Shown here: positions 11,901-46,999 of the stretch, in pieces
How the letters are laid out: each line of letters opens with the position of its first letter
How positions within the stretch are numbered: the stretch's first letter is position 1
Assembly (NCBI GenBank): GCA_964035545.1
Contig: OZ037773.1
Span: 1,384,751-1,448,750 of the forward strand
From: Bugula neritina
Lineage: Eukaryota > Bryozoa > Gymnolaemata > Cheilostomatida > Bugulidae
Direction of reading: 5' to 3'
DNA: 64,000 nucleotides
Translations under genes and position numbers: made by a program
Notes under the pieces: generated by a model
Database searches by the model: none
What the model saw: the letters and a program-made list of their open reading frames with translations, nothing else
Told to the model about the DNA's origin: nothing

Positions 11901-13833
11901 TTTTGAATAATACACTTACCGAAATCATTTTCCTTGTCTCGTGTTTTTACCTGACTTCTGTATAAAACTCGTCGTACAGCTTTACAGTTTCAAGGGTGGC
12001 TGAGTGCAGATAAACTGTAGAGCCACTGCACGACATTAACTCACTATGATTAGCTACTAACTCACTCTGTAGTCTACACTTAAACAGATACATTTCCTTC
12101 CTTTCTAGTGAATGGCGAGTGGACAGAATGGACAGAGTGGACAAGCTGCTCACTGACTTGTGGGTCAGGAACCCAGACTAAGTCTAGGAGTTGCAGCAGT
12201 CCTCAGCCTATGAATGGAGGCAGAGACTGTATAGGAGCTGCGACTAGGTTAAGACGCTGTAACGAAGACATTGTCTGTCCAGTACATGGCGGGTGGAGTC
12301 AATGGTCCGCCTACTCTCTCTGCTCCACTTTCTGCGGGCAGGGAACTCAGACTAGGAGCAGGAATTGCAACTCACCAACTCCATCAGTGAACGGAGAGTT
12401 CTGCGCCGGCCCTCAATACAGCAGCAGAACCTGCACTGAGAACTATGGCTGCATTGGTTGGTCTCATATAATAACTCACCATAATATCTTAGAACTTTCC
12501 CTGGAAGTTGGAACAGTTTTAGACTTAAAAGTCTTATGCAATTGATATAATATTGAGATGACTCACACTCTACTAATGCTAATTAGCTAGTTGCTATGGA
12601 AACACGCATTTGTTTACTTGCTGAAAATGTTTCATTGAGTTGTATTCACTGCCTCTGCTCGTTTCAGTTGATGGCGAGTGGGGGGCGTGGTCTTCATGGA
12701 GCCTGTGTTCTGTATCCTGTGGTAATGGTATTCAAGGGCGGCACAGACTGTGTAGCAACCCGTACCCAACCAATGGGAGACAATTCTGTGCTGGTGGCTC
12801 AGGCATGTCAGGTCAAGGACGGAACTGCTATGCAGGGCAGTGCCCAGGTATGTTAGTAGTGAAGTATCTGCAGAGGAAATGATCTTGATACAGATATGAC
12901 CTTCAAGCTACGGTGGTGCTACTTTGAGCTTGTGTTGCAGTGGCCGAGGGAGTGTGGAGTGACTGGAATGGTTGGAGCAGTTGTTCAGCGACTTGTGGGG
13001 TAGGAACTCAGTCTCGGTCTAGGAGTTGTCTCTTGGCATCACAAGCTAACTGTCCCGGACAGCGTGTGATCACCAAACAGTGTGCGGCAGTGCTGTCATG
13101 TTATGGTGAGTTGTACACTACTAATTAGGTCATTATCTTGCCACTCAGTTGTGTGAATGGTCTTTCTTCTGTATATGACTTGCAAGTTACAGAAAATAAT
13201 ATTACCATCTGCATGTTTAGTTATTATATTATATAACATGTTATATAATATATTATACGTGATATACTATGCTACAGTATAGTATGATAATCGATACACT
13301 ATTTTACGTTATTTTATCTCATCATACTGCAATATTATATTGTAAGCTGTCTATCCAATCGATGATACCTTATATATAATAAAACATATCAGTATAAGTT
13401 GTAATATCTAGATTCCTATTAGCAATAATGAAACTGAGAATCGAAGTTGAATAAACTTCCAGTTTATGACGATATGTAACTCCTATTGTTCTCAATTGGT
13501 GAACACCTCCATTGTTGACTATAACCTATTTTGGATTTAAAATTTTGATATCATTTTATAACAAGAGCCTTTTATCTTCTACTGTCCATTACAGGTGATA
13601 CTGGAGCTATAACAGGTGACATCGGAGAATCTGGGGTACAAGGTTAGCATTGGTTTTCTAAACATATAGAGTTTATATATAGTAAAGTATTTCATAAGAT
13701 TTAATTAGTGTTGTGAAGTTTGGATTATACTGCTGAAGTTGCAATATTGGGTGCTTCTGTAGATGCTGGTAATTATGGGAGTCATGGTACCTCATGGAGA
13801 GAAGAAGCTCAAAAATATGGCTACAATAACTGA
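5998..13833 (+). CDS. Secreted protein with twelve thrombospondin type-1 repeats
   Basis: Complete gene of 15 coding exons, about 787 residues: 5998-6052, 6269-6373, 6784-6963, 7793-7966, 8665-8838, 9426-9599, 9872-10045, 10499-10669, 10953-11126, 11546-11716, 12109-12456, 12668-12847, 12941-13105, 13595-13642, 13763-13833. Every junction is GT-AG and in phase. Residues 1-18 are a signal peptide ([18 protein letters not shown]). Exon 2 encodes a Gly-rich segment of about 34 residues. Residues about 54-748 are twelve TSRs with the WxxWxxW, CSxxCG and six-cysteine pattern. The tail has Gly-rich collagen-like text ([17 protein letters not shown]) and ends YGYNN. Several repeats carry the O-fucosylation pattern CxxS/TCG (CSVSCG, CSATCG, CSLTCG). 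There is no transmembrane segment, so it should be secreted or matrix-bound. TSR-only proteins such as coadhesin-like proteins are the nearest class; no one-to-one orthologue is recognised. All internal junctions are phase 1, which favours exon duplication. Confidence 0.9.
6060..6130 (+). repeat. CTG/CAG-type trinucleotide microsatellite in intron 1
   Basis: Imperfect run of TGC/TGT/CTG triplets just after the first donor of the 12-TSR gene. It is intronic and not translated. Confidence 0.8.
7972..8430 (+). repeat. 20-bp minisatellite in the intron after TSR2
   Basis: About 23 units of 20 bases of the type TATATGTTATATGTATGTAT start right after the donor at 7966 (CCAG|GTGAGT). The tract stays open in all three forward frames and yields artificial Tyr/Ile/Cys-rich reading frames. 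The donor and the TSR phase pattern show it is intronic. Confidence 0.9.
9060..9222 (-). repeat. tRNA-derived SINE copy (degenerate)
   Basis: On the minus strand the head carries A-box and B-box-like words (CTAGTGGTC and GGTTTGAATCCC), followed by a body with GTTGGTGATGCTAACAAGAG and TAATTGCTGC. The order and text match the longer copies at 41561 and 45136. It lies in the intron between TSR3 and TSR4. Confidence 0.7.
10190..10498 (+). repeat. 22-bp minisatellite carrying 3' splice-site copies
   Basis: About 13 units of roughly 22 bases, each with a CTCTTTGTGTATAG-type pyrimidine tract plus AG. The authentic acceptor of the next TSR exon (CTCTTTGTTTATAG at 10485-10498) is the last member of the array. 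It is intronic, in the 12-TSR gene. Confidence 0.85.
12109..12456 (+). other. Fused exon encoding TSR9 and TSR10
   Basis: This is the only exon of the gene that holds two TSRs with no intron between them (348 bases, phase 1 at both ends). TSR10 reads [17 protein letters not shown], so the third Trp of the WxxWxxW motif is Tyr, and CSTFCG lacks the Ser/Thr needed for O-fucosylation. Loss of one intron between neighbouring TSR exons is the simplest reading. Confidence 0.85.
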
Positions 13834-13992
13834 ATGATACCTAGAAGTAATGCAATAATAATAGTATTATAAGCTATAATGTAATATAATATGTATGCAA
13901 TGTTACAATTTATGTTCTAAAATCAAAGCTGGTAAATAATTTAGTAACTACATATTATATCAAACCCAACTCAATAGATAATTTAATGATTC

Positions 13993-13998
13993 AATAAA
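13993..13998 (+). terminator. Polyadenylation signal of the 12-TSR gene
   Basis: AATAAA lies 160 bases after the TGA stop at 13831-13833 and just before the transposon boundary at 14017. Confidence 0.5.
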
Positions 13999-14016
13999 TA
14001 TTGTAATATTGTAATA

Positions 14017-17000
14017 TAGTCTAGAAGTAACCTCCCAAAAAGTGCTCAAAAAATTGGCTTATTACACTTTATTAGGTGGCCACTCAAAAAAAGTTGTTTC
14101 TAGATCAAAATTTTGTGCTGATTCTGAATCTACAAACTCTAGAATTCTATCTCTACCCAAACTCAAGATATTGCAAAAAACAAATCGGCATTTGTGAATT
14201 GTGCAAAATAGTATCCAATTTTATCAAGCTATCTTGAAGAAAAAAATATTTGTTGAAATACCAAAAATAATTGCCTCTTACTTAGAATTCTATGCTGATA
14301 CTGAATTTAAAGGCTGCAAGAGGCTATCTCAAATTATAACCACGTTGTTTATATAAACATAATATATAGCCTAGTCTAGAAGTAACCTCCCAAAAAGTGC
14401 TCAAAAAATTGGCTTATTACACTTTACTAAATAGCCACTCAAAAAAAGTTGTTTTTAGATCAGAATTTTGTGCTGATTCTGAATCTACAAACTCTAGAAT
14501 TCTATCTCTACCCAAACTCAAGATATTGCAAAAAACAAATCGGCATTTGTGAATTGTGCAAAATAGTATCCAATTTTATCAAGCTATCTTGAAGAAAAAA
14601 ATATTTGTTGAAATACCAAAAATAATTGCCTCTTACTTAGAATTCTATGCTGATACTGAATTTAAAGGCTGCAAGAGGCTATCTCAAATTATAACCACGT
14701 TGTTTATATAAACATAATATATAGCCTAGTCTAGAAGTAACCTCCCAAAAAGTGCTCAAAAAATTGGCTTATTACACTTTACTAGGTGGCCACTCAAAAA
14801 AAGTTGTTTTTAGATCAGAATTTTGTGCTGATTCTGAATCTACAAATCTTAGAACTCTATCTCTACCCAAACTCAAGTTATTGCAAAAAACAAATCGACA
14901 TTTTAGATGGGTGATAAAAAGAAATGTGGATTGTGCAAAATAGTATCCAATTTTATCAAGCTATCTTGAAGAAAAAATATTTGCTGAAATACCAAAAATA
15001 ATTGCCTCTTACTTAGAATTCTATGCTGATATTGAATTTATAAAGACTGCAAGACGCTATCTCAAATTAAAACCAAGTTGTTTATATAAACATATGTGTT
15101 TGTTATGAATCGACATATATTGCATGAGGCATAAGCATGCAGAATAATCATGTATGACCAAGCTATTTATACAAAAATAAAAACAAAGTCATGCTGATGT
15201 GTGAAAAAACTATATTTATAAAATTATAGTACAAAATAAATGTTGAAATGAATAAATATATTGAAATCTTTTGAGCTCAGCCCAAGTGAACCGTTTGCTA
15301 TATAGTCTGTGGGTAGCCGTTAAATGTCTGCAAAAATCAACAAAATTTTGTAAAATTATTTAGAGGAACAGAAGCATGAGAGATTATCAAAATCAAATTG
15401 GTTGCAGCAAAATATATAACAAATGTCTAAAAATAGTGCTTTATTATGAAAAAGTATTCTCGTCACCATTGTCACTGCCATCAGTCTCATCAGCTTCTTC
15501 CCCAATATAGAGCTTCTTCTCAAACAATCCTTACATTGACAAACATCAGTGTATGCACTGCATTTGAGATTTCTGACATCCACATCTTGATATGTTGCAG
15601 CTGGTCTTACAGGAGCAGTTTAAACTTTGCAATATACATGTTCAGGTACGGAAGCTTGAATCATCCACTTTATATTTATGTTGCCATGATTCTCAACAAT
15701 ATTTTCATAATGTTCTGGGGGTAGTGCATCAATATAGGCTGTTGTCACCCTTCTCCAAATGGCTGCCTGATAATTTGCTCTTTTTACATGCAAATTTAAT
15801 TCATCTTTTGTTGGAGGCAAACTCTATTAAGTTATTTTAGACGGTGAACGAAATACAGTGTATCAGACATTATCTATATATGGATTTCCTGCTCCATAAA
15901 GCTTATAAACAAATTGTTCTACTTCAGCCGCTGAAATGGCTTACAGCTTAAAATACTTCCCATGCAAGGTGTTCAAAGTTTCCCATACATTATGAATATT
16001 TTCTCAAAAAAGAGTAGGCTGTGCGCTATCCTTTTCCATAAAAAGCACTATAGTCGAATAAAAACCTGTTAAAGCATGAAATCTACCAAGTGCTGCACAC
16101 AACTGCGGTTTGGATTTATTTGCTGCAATGTTGACATCCAAATATCTAATATGATTATGGTTTCCTCCCAGCGAAACACTGTTTTTATTTTGTTACCATA
16201 TATATTAATATTACCTATATAACTGATGAATTGATTGCTAATATGCTAATAGCTATATGTAGCTAATACATATACTAATACTAATACTAATACTAATATA
16301 GTAATACAATTAATAATAGACACTATCTTTAATGGATACTTATTAGCAAAATATATTTTCAAACAACAGGCAAGATGTATAAAATAATGTACAAAATTAA
16401 TAAGTTAATGCAAATCAAAAGGATTTATTTATGTGCTAAATAACAAGCAATTGATCCAAGTTTATTTAAATATACATATATTTCAATAATATTAAAATAA
16501 GTTGCACATGAAAATACATTTTACCAAAATAAATAACTAGCGTCTAAGTAGGAAATTTAGTTTAGCCTCTATCTGGCATGACACCATGATTACCACACCA
16601 GTGAAAAAAAATAATTGGTAAGAAGGTAATGTTTTGCAAATAGCGAGACTTAGGATGAAAGATTGAGATTTGATTATTACACGTGGGATTATGATGTTCA
16701 TAAGATATTTTGCATGTAACAAAGTTTGTGTATCTGCTTCCTCATGATCTAATTGTAAGCATTTGAGTTGTGCTTTCTTAGGAATTCCACCATGTTTGGT
16801 AAAATTGTAGCGAACGAAATGTTTTTTGGTATGCATCAACTATAATAACAATATTGTTCTCTAAAATATTTTTACTCCATGTTTCACATAAAAATGCACC
16901 AGTCTCAAACTCAGCTTATTTTATTTGCCGATAAGAAATTATTATTTTTGTAACAAATGGCACACATGAAAAAAGTACATGCCTATGATCTTTGAATGAG

Positions 17001-17983
17001 GCAGCCCAAGATCATTTTTCTAATGGGTGGTCTAAATATAACCATATATATTAAACATTATAGGAAGGCTTTAGGGTATTTCTTCTGTAACTATAACTGA
17101 GATAAATTGGCCCTATAGTCATTATATCAAGATAGTATAAAAATATGCATTTTAACCAATAGCATTGTTTTAAAAACCAAATTGCTTATGTATATATATA
17201 TAGTTCAGCCTAAATTTATTAGCAAAGCTCAATTGTACACATTTAAAATATTATCTTCCGGAGTCCAGATCAACCAGCTCATGCTTCTCATTACTTTTTT
17301 GTAAAAGTAGTTATTATATAATAAAAATGGTGAAGAAAATCATTATCAGACACATATTTACTAATTATAATTCGCCTTTTTTATAGCTGATCAATAATAA
17401 TGTTTGCCTTATAACTAATAAACCCATTCCTTTGCTTGTTTTCGTCCAAATAATCCACTTTTTTCAGATTTTTTCACAAGAAAATCACTAGAAATAAACT
17501 CAGAGAAGTGAAAAACACATCTATGATTATTTGCAAAAGTTTTTGCTTGTATATATAATAGACTAGCTTCAATAATTTCAAGATAATATTTAATGGATTT
17601 GGACAAAGTTGTGGGGAAACAACTCCTGTAACATTTAAAAGAGTTTTTGTGACTAACCGGGTGAACAAAAAAATTTAGAGTTTTTATAAAAGAAAGGTAA
17701 AAAAATTATCAATAATTATTAGCAAATTTATTTTGCTTATATAAAATAAATTAGCTTGAATAATTCTAAAATATTTAGCTGATTCACAAAAACGTTAAGA
17801 GAAAACAACTCCTGAATAATTTTAAAAGTTTGAAGCGCTTTTGTGGCTAACTGGGTGCACAGAACAGTCTAGAGTTTTCACAGATTAATTAGGACCCTTC
17901 AAACTTTCTATTTCTAAAAGAATTGGGTGGCCACCCCTCGAAGTGTAATGAGTGAAAGATAATTGGAGGTTACTTCTAGACTA
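14017..17983. mobile_element. Degenerate DNA transposon with inverted termini
   Basis: The left end TAGTCTAGAAGTAACCTCC (14017) is the exact reverse complement of the right end at 17965-17983. Similarity continues inward for about 70 bases, including TTACACTT and GGTGGCCAC words. The flanking bases are ATA on both sides, a possible 3-bp target duplication. The left terminal segment of about 355 bases is present three times in tandem (starts near 14017, 14373 and 14730). The interior carries broken minus-strand coding remnants. Length is about 4 kb. I cannot assign the transposon superfamily with confidence. Confidence 0.75.
15356..16839 (-). pseudogene. Broken coding remnant inside the transposon
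   Basis: Three recognisable blocks occur in order on the minus strand: LQLDHEEADTQTLLHAKYL (near 16750), FHALTGFYSTIVLF (near 16085) and MPPTKDELNLHVKRANYQAA (near 15820). From memory, many cnidarian and lophotrochozoan genomes contain repeated proteins with HEEADT, HALTGCDTTS and LPPT...LxxHxxRAxYQ in this order. Here the reading frame is interrupted by stops and shifts. The usual GCDTTS is GFYSTI, so Cys and Asp are lost. The copy is non-functional. The function of the family is not known to me; a mobile-element origin is supported by the flanking inverted termini. Confidence 0.6.
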
Positions 17984-18486
17984 ATACAACTGTGTGGGTG
18001 GGCATTGAGCAATTCATACTTTCTGAAACATATTTATTATTCTGAATCAAGCAAAAACTGAATCAGCTGAGATTATTTAAATAAAAGACTTTTAACACTT
18101 TTGAGGTGTTGGGATGCTAGCTGACATTGGAAATAATACAACTGGATTGAGTTTAGGTTGTTAGCAACCCTTTCAGTTAATACATAACTTGATTTTTCAT
18201 TTGAAAATAATTCATAGAGAGATTAATGCAGGGAGAATAAAGGAAACACGAGGGTATTCAAATCATAAGTTTTATTGCGAATATCAATTGTTGAATTAAA
18301 TAAGTAGTAAACCTACAGACAATTTGATTATTAAACTTTCTCATTTCATAATTCAACTTGGCGACTCAATCACAAGTACAAATAAATGCCAAAAAACTTA
18401 CCTACAAAATTATATAAAATAATTTAAGATTTCTAATAACATAACATGCAGTTGACAATCAAGGTCATGTGAAGGCCACGTGAAGG
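17984..18486. other. Short intergenic gap with HEATR5 3' UTR
   Basis: No coding signal. On the minus strand it contains the presumed 3' UTR of HEATR5, ending near the AATAAA at 18271-18276. Confidence 0.6.
18271..18276 (-). terminator. Polyadenylation signal of HEATR5
   Basis: AATAAA on the minus strand (TTTATT on plus), 211 bases beyond the HEATR5 stop at 18487-18489. Confidence 0.5.
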
Positions 18487-43446
<24,960 letters not shown>

Positions 43447-44379
43447 TTAGAAAGTCTAAGGCTATCTGGGACATCTATCAGCTAAGAGTATAACATAGAC
43501 GCATGTAGTTGAGGCGAGATGGAAAGTAACACAGGCCTTAGTTATATGCTCCTTGTAGTACACATATGTAACAGGTTACACACACACGCACGCACAGAGA
43601 AATAACTATATTCGCAGACTTCACTTTGAGAGAAACAAACAAGTTTTTTTTTACCTGCTGACATATTTGTCAGTCTATTATATTGTACAATATTTAGGCC
43701 TAATAACAATATAATAACAGGACACATTGGAAGTGTGAGAATACATTACATAGTGTGTCTAGAAAGATGAACTGACTAGAGATGCAAGCAGAAACTATAA
43801 ATATGTTGAGGCAATAGTTATCTCACTCAGCTAATGCTACTAGCAACAGTGAGGGTATTGACTGTGAATAATACTCAAACTCTGACTCTAACTAATACTC
43901 ACAGTCACAGTATCATGAGTCACAGTGCCGACTGATCCTTTATGATCAAAAAACAAAAGTTGAGAATAATCAACTGATTTATTTTTAGATTTTAAATAAA
44001 GTTGAAACAAATTTAATTAGTGTAAATTGATGTCTTTTATATTTACATATCTGATGGTGCTGTGGAATTTATATTAATATACCAACACTGGAAATCCTTA
44101 TTCAAGTTACTTGACACTAAACTTTTATGACTTATACCAATTACCGCCAAGTATAAAATCATCAAAGAGATAAATTCAAATCTCAAATTAAAAGTTACTA
44201 GCAGGCTAAACTAATTATACTCAAACTCTGTTAGATTCAAGTACCTTCAAAGTAAAAGAATAATAAAATATAATAAAGCTACACCTAATTTACTATAAAC
44301 TAAACTCATAGTTGTTACACACTCGCAGTCTATGTCTAGGTCGAAGGTCAATCGGTATGAGTATTATACTTTAGATACT

Positions 44380-45790
44380 CGGTATCTCCATCAATGATGC
44401 AGTAATAAGTATTATTGTTATTAAAAATTTTATAATTATTTCTATTACTAATAGTAATAGTAAATAGTAATACTGTAATAGCAATGCCAATAGTTTTAGT
44501 TATACTTATATTAATATAAACAATCAATATGATTATCACTACCACTACTAGCGGGTATTACCAGTAATAATTATAAAATATAAATACCAATATGATTATA
44601 TCTACTAATAGTAATACTAATACTAATACTAATAGTAACACTGTAAGTGTAATAGAATAATACACTGTAATACTATTAGGTCAGGTAGGTACGTAGTAAA
44701 CACAGATAGTAATACTAATACTAATAGTTTTAGTTTAGAGTTTAGACTAACTTAGTCACTAACTCTAACTCTAACTTCAACTTGAATTTGGGAATAACAG
44801 TAAGTCAAAGTGTAACGCACTAACAGGAATTCTAAGAAAAAGAGTAAAAGAAAGAATGAGACATACTCATGCTGATACTAATAGTAATGCAGTGTAATTG
44901 ATATTAGTGGTAATACTGTAGTAATACTTGAAGTTAATCTCGTAGTTATAATTATACTTATAGTTAATATTTACTATTTAGTGTTAGACTTATAGCTATT
45001 AGTTATTACTATTAGTATTAGTTATTATAATTACAGTGTACTTACAGTTATTACTAATGCAGTGCTATTACTATTACTATTAGTATTACTATTATACTTG
45101 GCATTACCATTACTATTACTATTAGTATTAGTCATAGGGAGCAGCCGTGGTCTAGGGGTTAGAGCGTTTGCCTAGTAAACACGAAGGTCATGGGTTCGAG
45201 CCCTGACAAAGGCCATTGCCCATTGGCCATTGGTGATGTTAGGAAGAGCATCCAGTCATAATTGCTCCTGTGCCTCATTTAAATAAGTCCTTAGCCCGCT
45301 TTAATAAAAACCCTTTCTATCAGGGGTTTCTCACAGGGATAGTGACTCTAAACTTGCGTGAGTTTTTTATTAGTATTACTATTAGTCATCTCATTTATTT
45401 TTAATGATTTATAATCAAAGTCAAACTGTTCAGTAACACTGCAATCACCAAAAGTAAGTCTAATATTACATTATTAGATTTGTTTAATTTTACTTTTATT
45501 GCTAGACTTACAGTTACACTTACAGTTACTCTAAGTCTAACTCTTACAGTTACTGTTAGTGTTACTCTTACTCTTAGTCTTACTCTTACAGTTAGAGTTA
45601 CTAATCTCAAATCTGTAATCAACTCAAAATTGATTGAAGCACGAATAAAAATACAATACCTGTTTCTGTTAACTTAATCAACTGTTTGGATATCTGCAGG
45701 TTGTAAGAATAAAAGTATCATTAAATTTAAATTAATTCAACTAAATCCTATACTAATAGTAATAGTAATACTGATACTAAAGCTTATCAT
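44380..45790. repeat. Degenerate (NTA)n / TAATAC-type repeat field
   Basis: Blocks of ACTAATACTAAT, TTACTATTAG and CTTACAGTTACTCTTA words keep a three- or six-base period over more than a kilobase, interrupted by the SINE at 45136. No coding content. Confidence 0.75.
45136..45372 (+). repeat. Full-length tRNA-derived SINE
   Basis: Head GTGGTCTAGGGGTTAGAGCG and GGTTCGAGCC, body with GATGTTAGGAAGAGCATCCA and TAATTGCTCCTGTGCC, tail with CTATCAGGGGTTTCTCACAG. Flanks share ATTAGTCAT-type words consistent with target duplication, though the flank itself is repetitive. The body resembles tRNA-SINEs I recall from molluscs. Confidence 0.88.
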
Positions 45791-45924
45791 TCAATGGACT
45801 TCCCAATAACAAATGGATATTGGCAACCGGAAATATGCATTCCCTTGATTAACTGTGTTCGTTGTTCACCGACAACTGTTCAATGACAGAAGATAACTCT
45901 TAAATAAAGCATATACCAAAAGCT

Positions 45925-46403
45925 CACCAGTGTTAGACCCGGCATTGCTGCACATTTATGCCACAAAACGTTTGCTGTTGTCCCTCATCTTCTATTGTCT
46001 ATCTATTATTTTTACTTGTATCTATGCCAGAGATAAAAAGGCTATCAGAAAGAATGTTAAATATTACTCTAAACTTGGTATTGAGTATCATGGCATAGAT
46101 TTGCTTATTTAGAAACCAACTAAAGCACTCGCCATCAAATATTTAGTGGAAGATGACCATCTTATCAATGAGTTTCTGAGTCAATGCCCCTCTAGAAAAT
46201 ATCGAACCATTAAATATAGAGGAGCATGAGGCAGAGATAGTTTTTTACGACGCCTTGTAAATACTTTAAATAATCTTTTATTTTAAATAAGCCAACAGTG
46301 TTCGGATTTTTGTATACTTATTAGTCATGCGACCGGTATTTACACTAAATTTCGCACCGTGTTTTAATGTATATGCTATGTAATAAATCAATCAATCAAT
46401 CAA
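45925..46403 (+). mobile_element. 3' end of a non-LTR retrotransposon (degenerate)
   Basis: Broken forward frames read like a CR1/L2-type ORF2 C-terminus (HLINEFLSQCPSRKYR followed by stops). The segment ends in a tandem ATCA tail (AATCAATCAATCAATC, to 46403), as in LINEs with microsatellite tails. The assignment rests on overall pattern, not on catalytic motifs. Confidence 0.5.
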
Positions 46404-46999
46404 TTGTTATAGGCTCGTCTATCAAGTAAACACAGGAAAAGTTGCCTTTATAGGTAAGGCAACTTCCATCGTGTAATAAAAGCTCTCTGACGTGCATAAA
46501 ATATATCCATAGTTCACATCTGCCTACTAACCACTAGCCTCATGTCTATTAGCAACATGCATAACAGGATGAAGGCAGATGAGAGGTTACCCTTCCATAT
46601 CTATAGGTTTATATAAACTCAGGCTAATAAATCCTGCGCGCAGTCTTATAGCTATATGCTGTAAGTTTTAGCATCTCACATAAACTTTGTATTGTACAGA
46701 CTTGCAATGCAGGTGCTTTAGAAATAATTCCCAATATAAGCATTTTTATATTTTCCCTTAGATATGCTTTGCAGTCTATATTAATGAGGATATGATATAG
46801 AGCTATGATTATGCATGTATGTTGTATAGTATACTATAGTTCTTAATGTAGCCTACCATATAAGTACATAGAATCAGTAATAACTCTGTGCATAGCATGA
46901 GTTTCTATACTCTCTTATTACCTCGCAGCTACAGCAACTACTGGCCAATCAATCGTCACGTAACACATGCACTGACAGTAGTGCACTGACAGCTTCAAC

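Larger units (their letters stand above)
43447..46999. other. Divergent intergenic region between HEATR5 and the costars gene
   Basis: Holds the presumed promoters of both genes, although no clear TATA box is seen. It contains trinucleotide-phased repeats (about 44380-45790), a SINE (45136), and a non-LTR retrotransposon 3' fragment (about 45925-46403). No other coding exon is supported. Confidence 0.6.

Noticed and set aside
45136..45205. True tRNA gene
   Set aside because: The A and B boxes are good, but the acceptor stem does not pair and the sequence continues into a SINE body shared by several copies.
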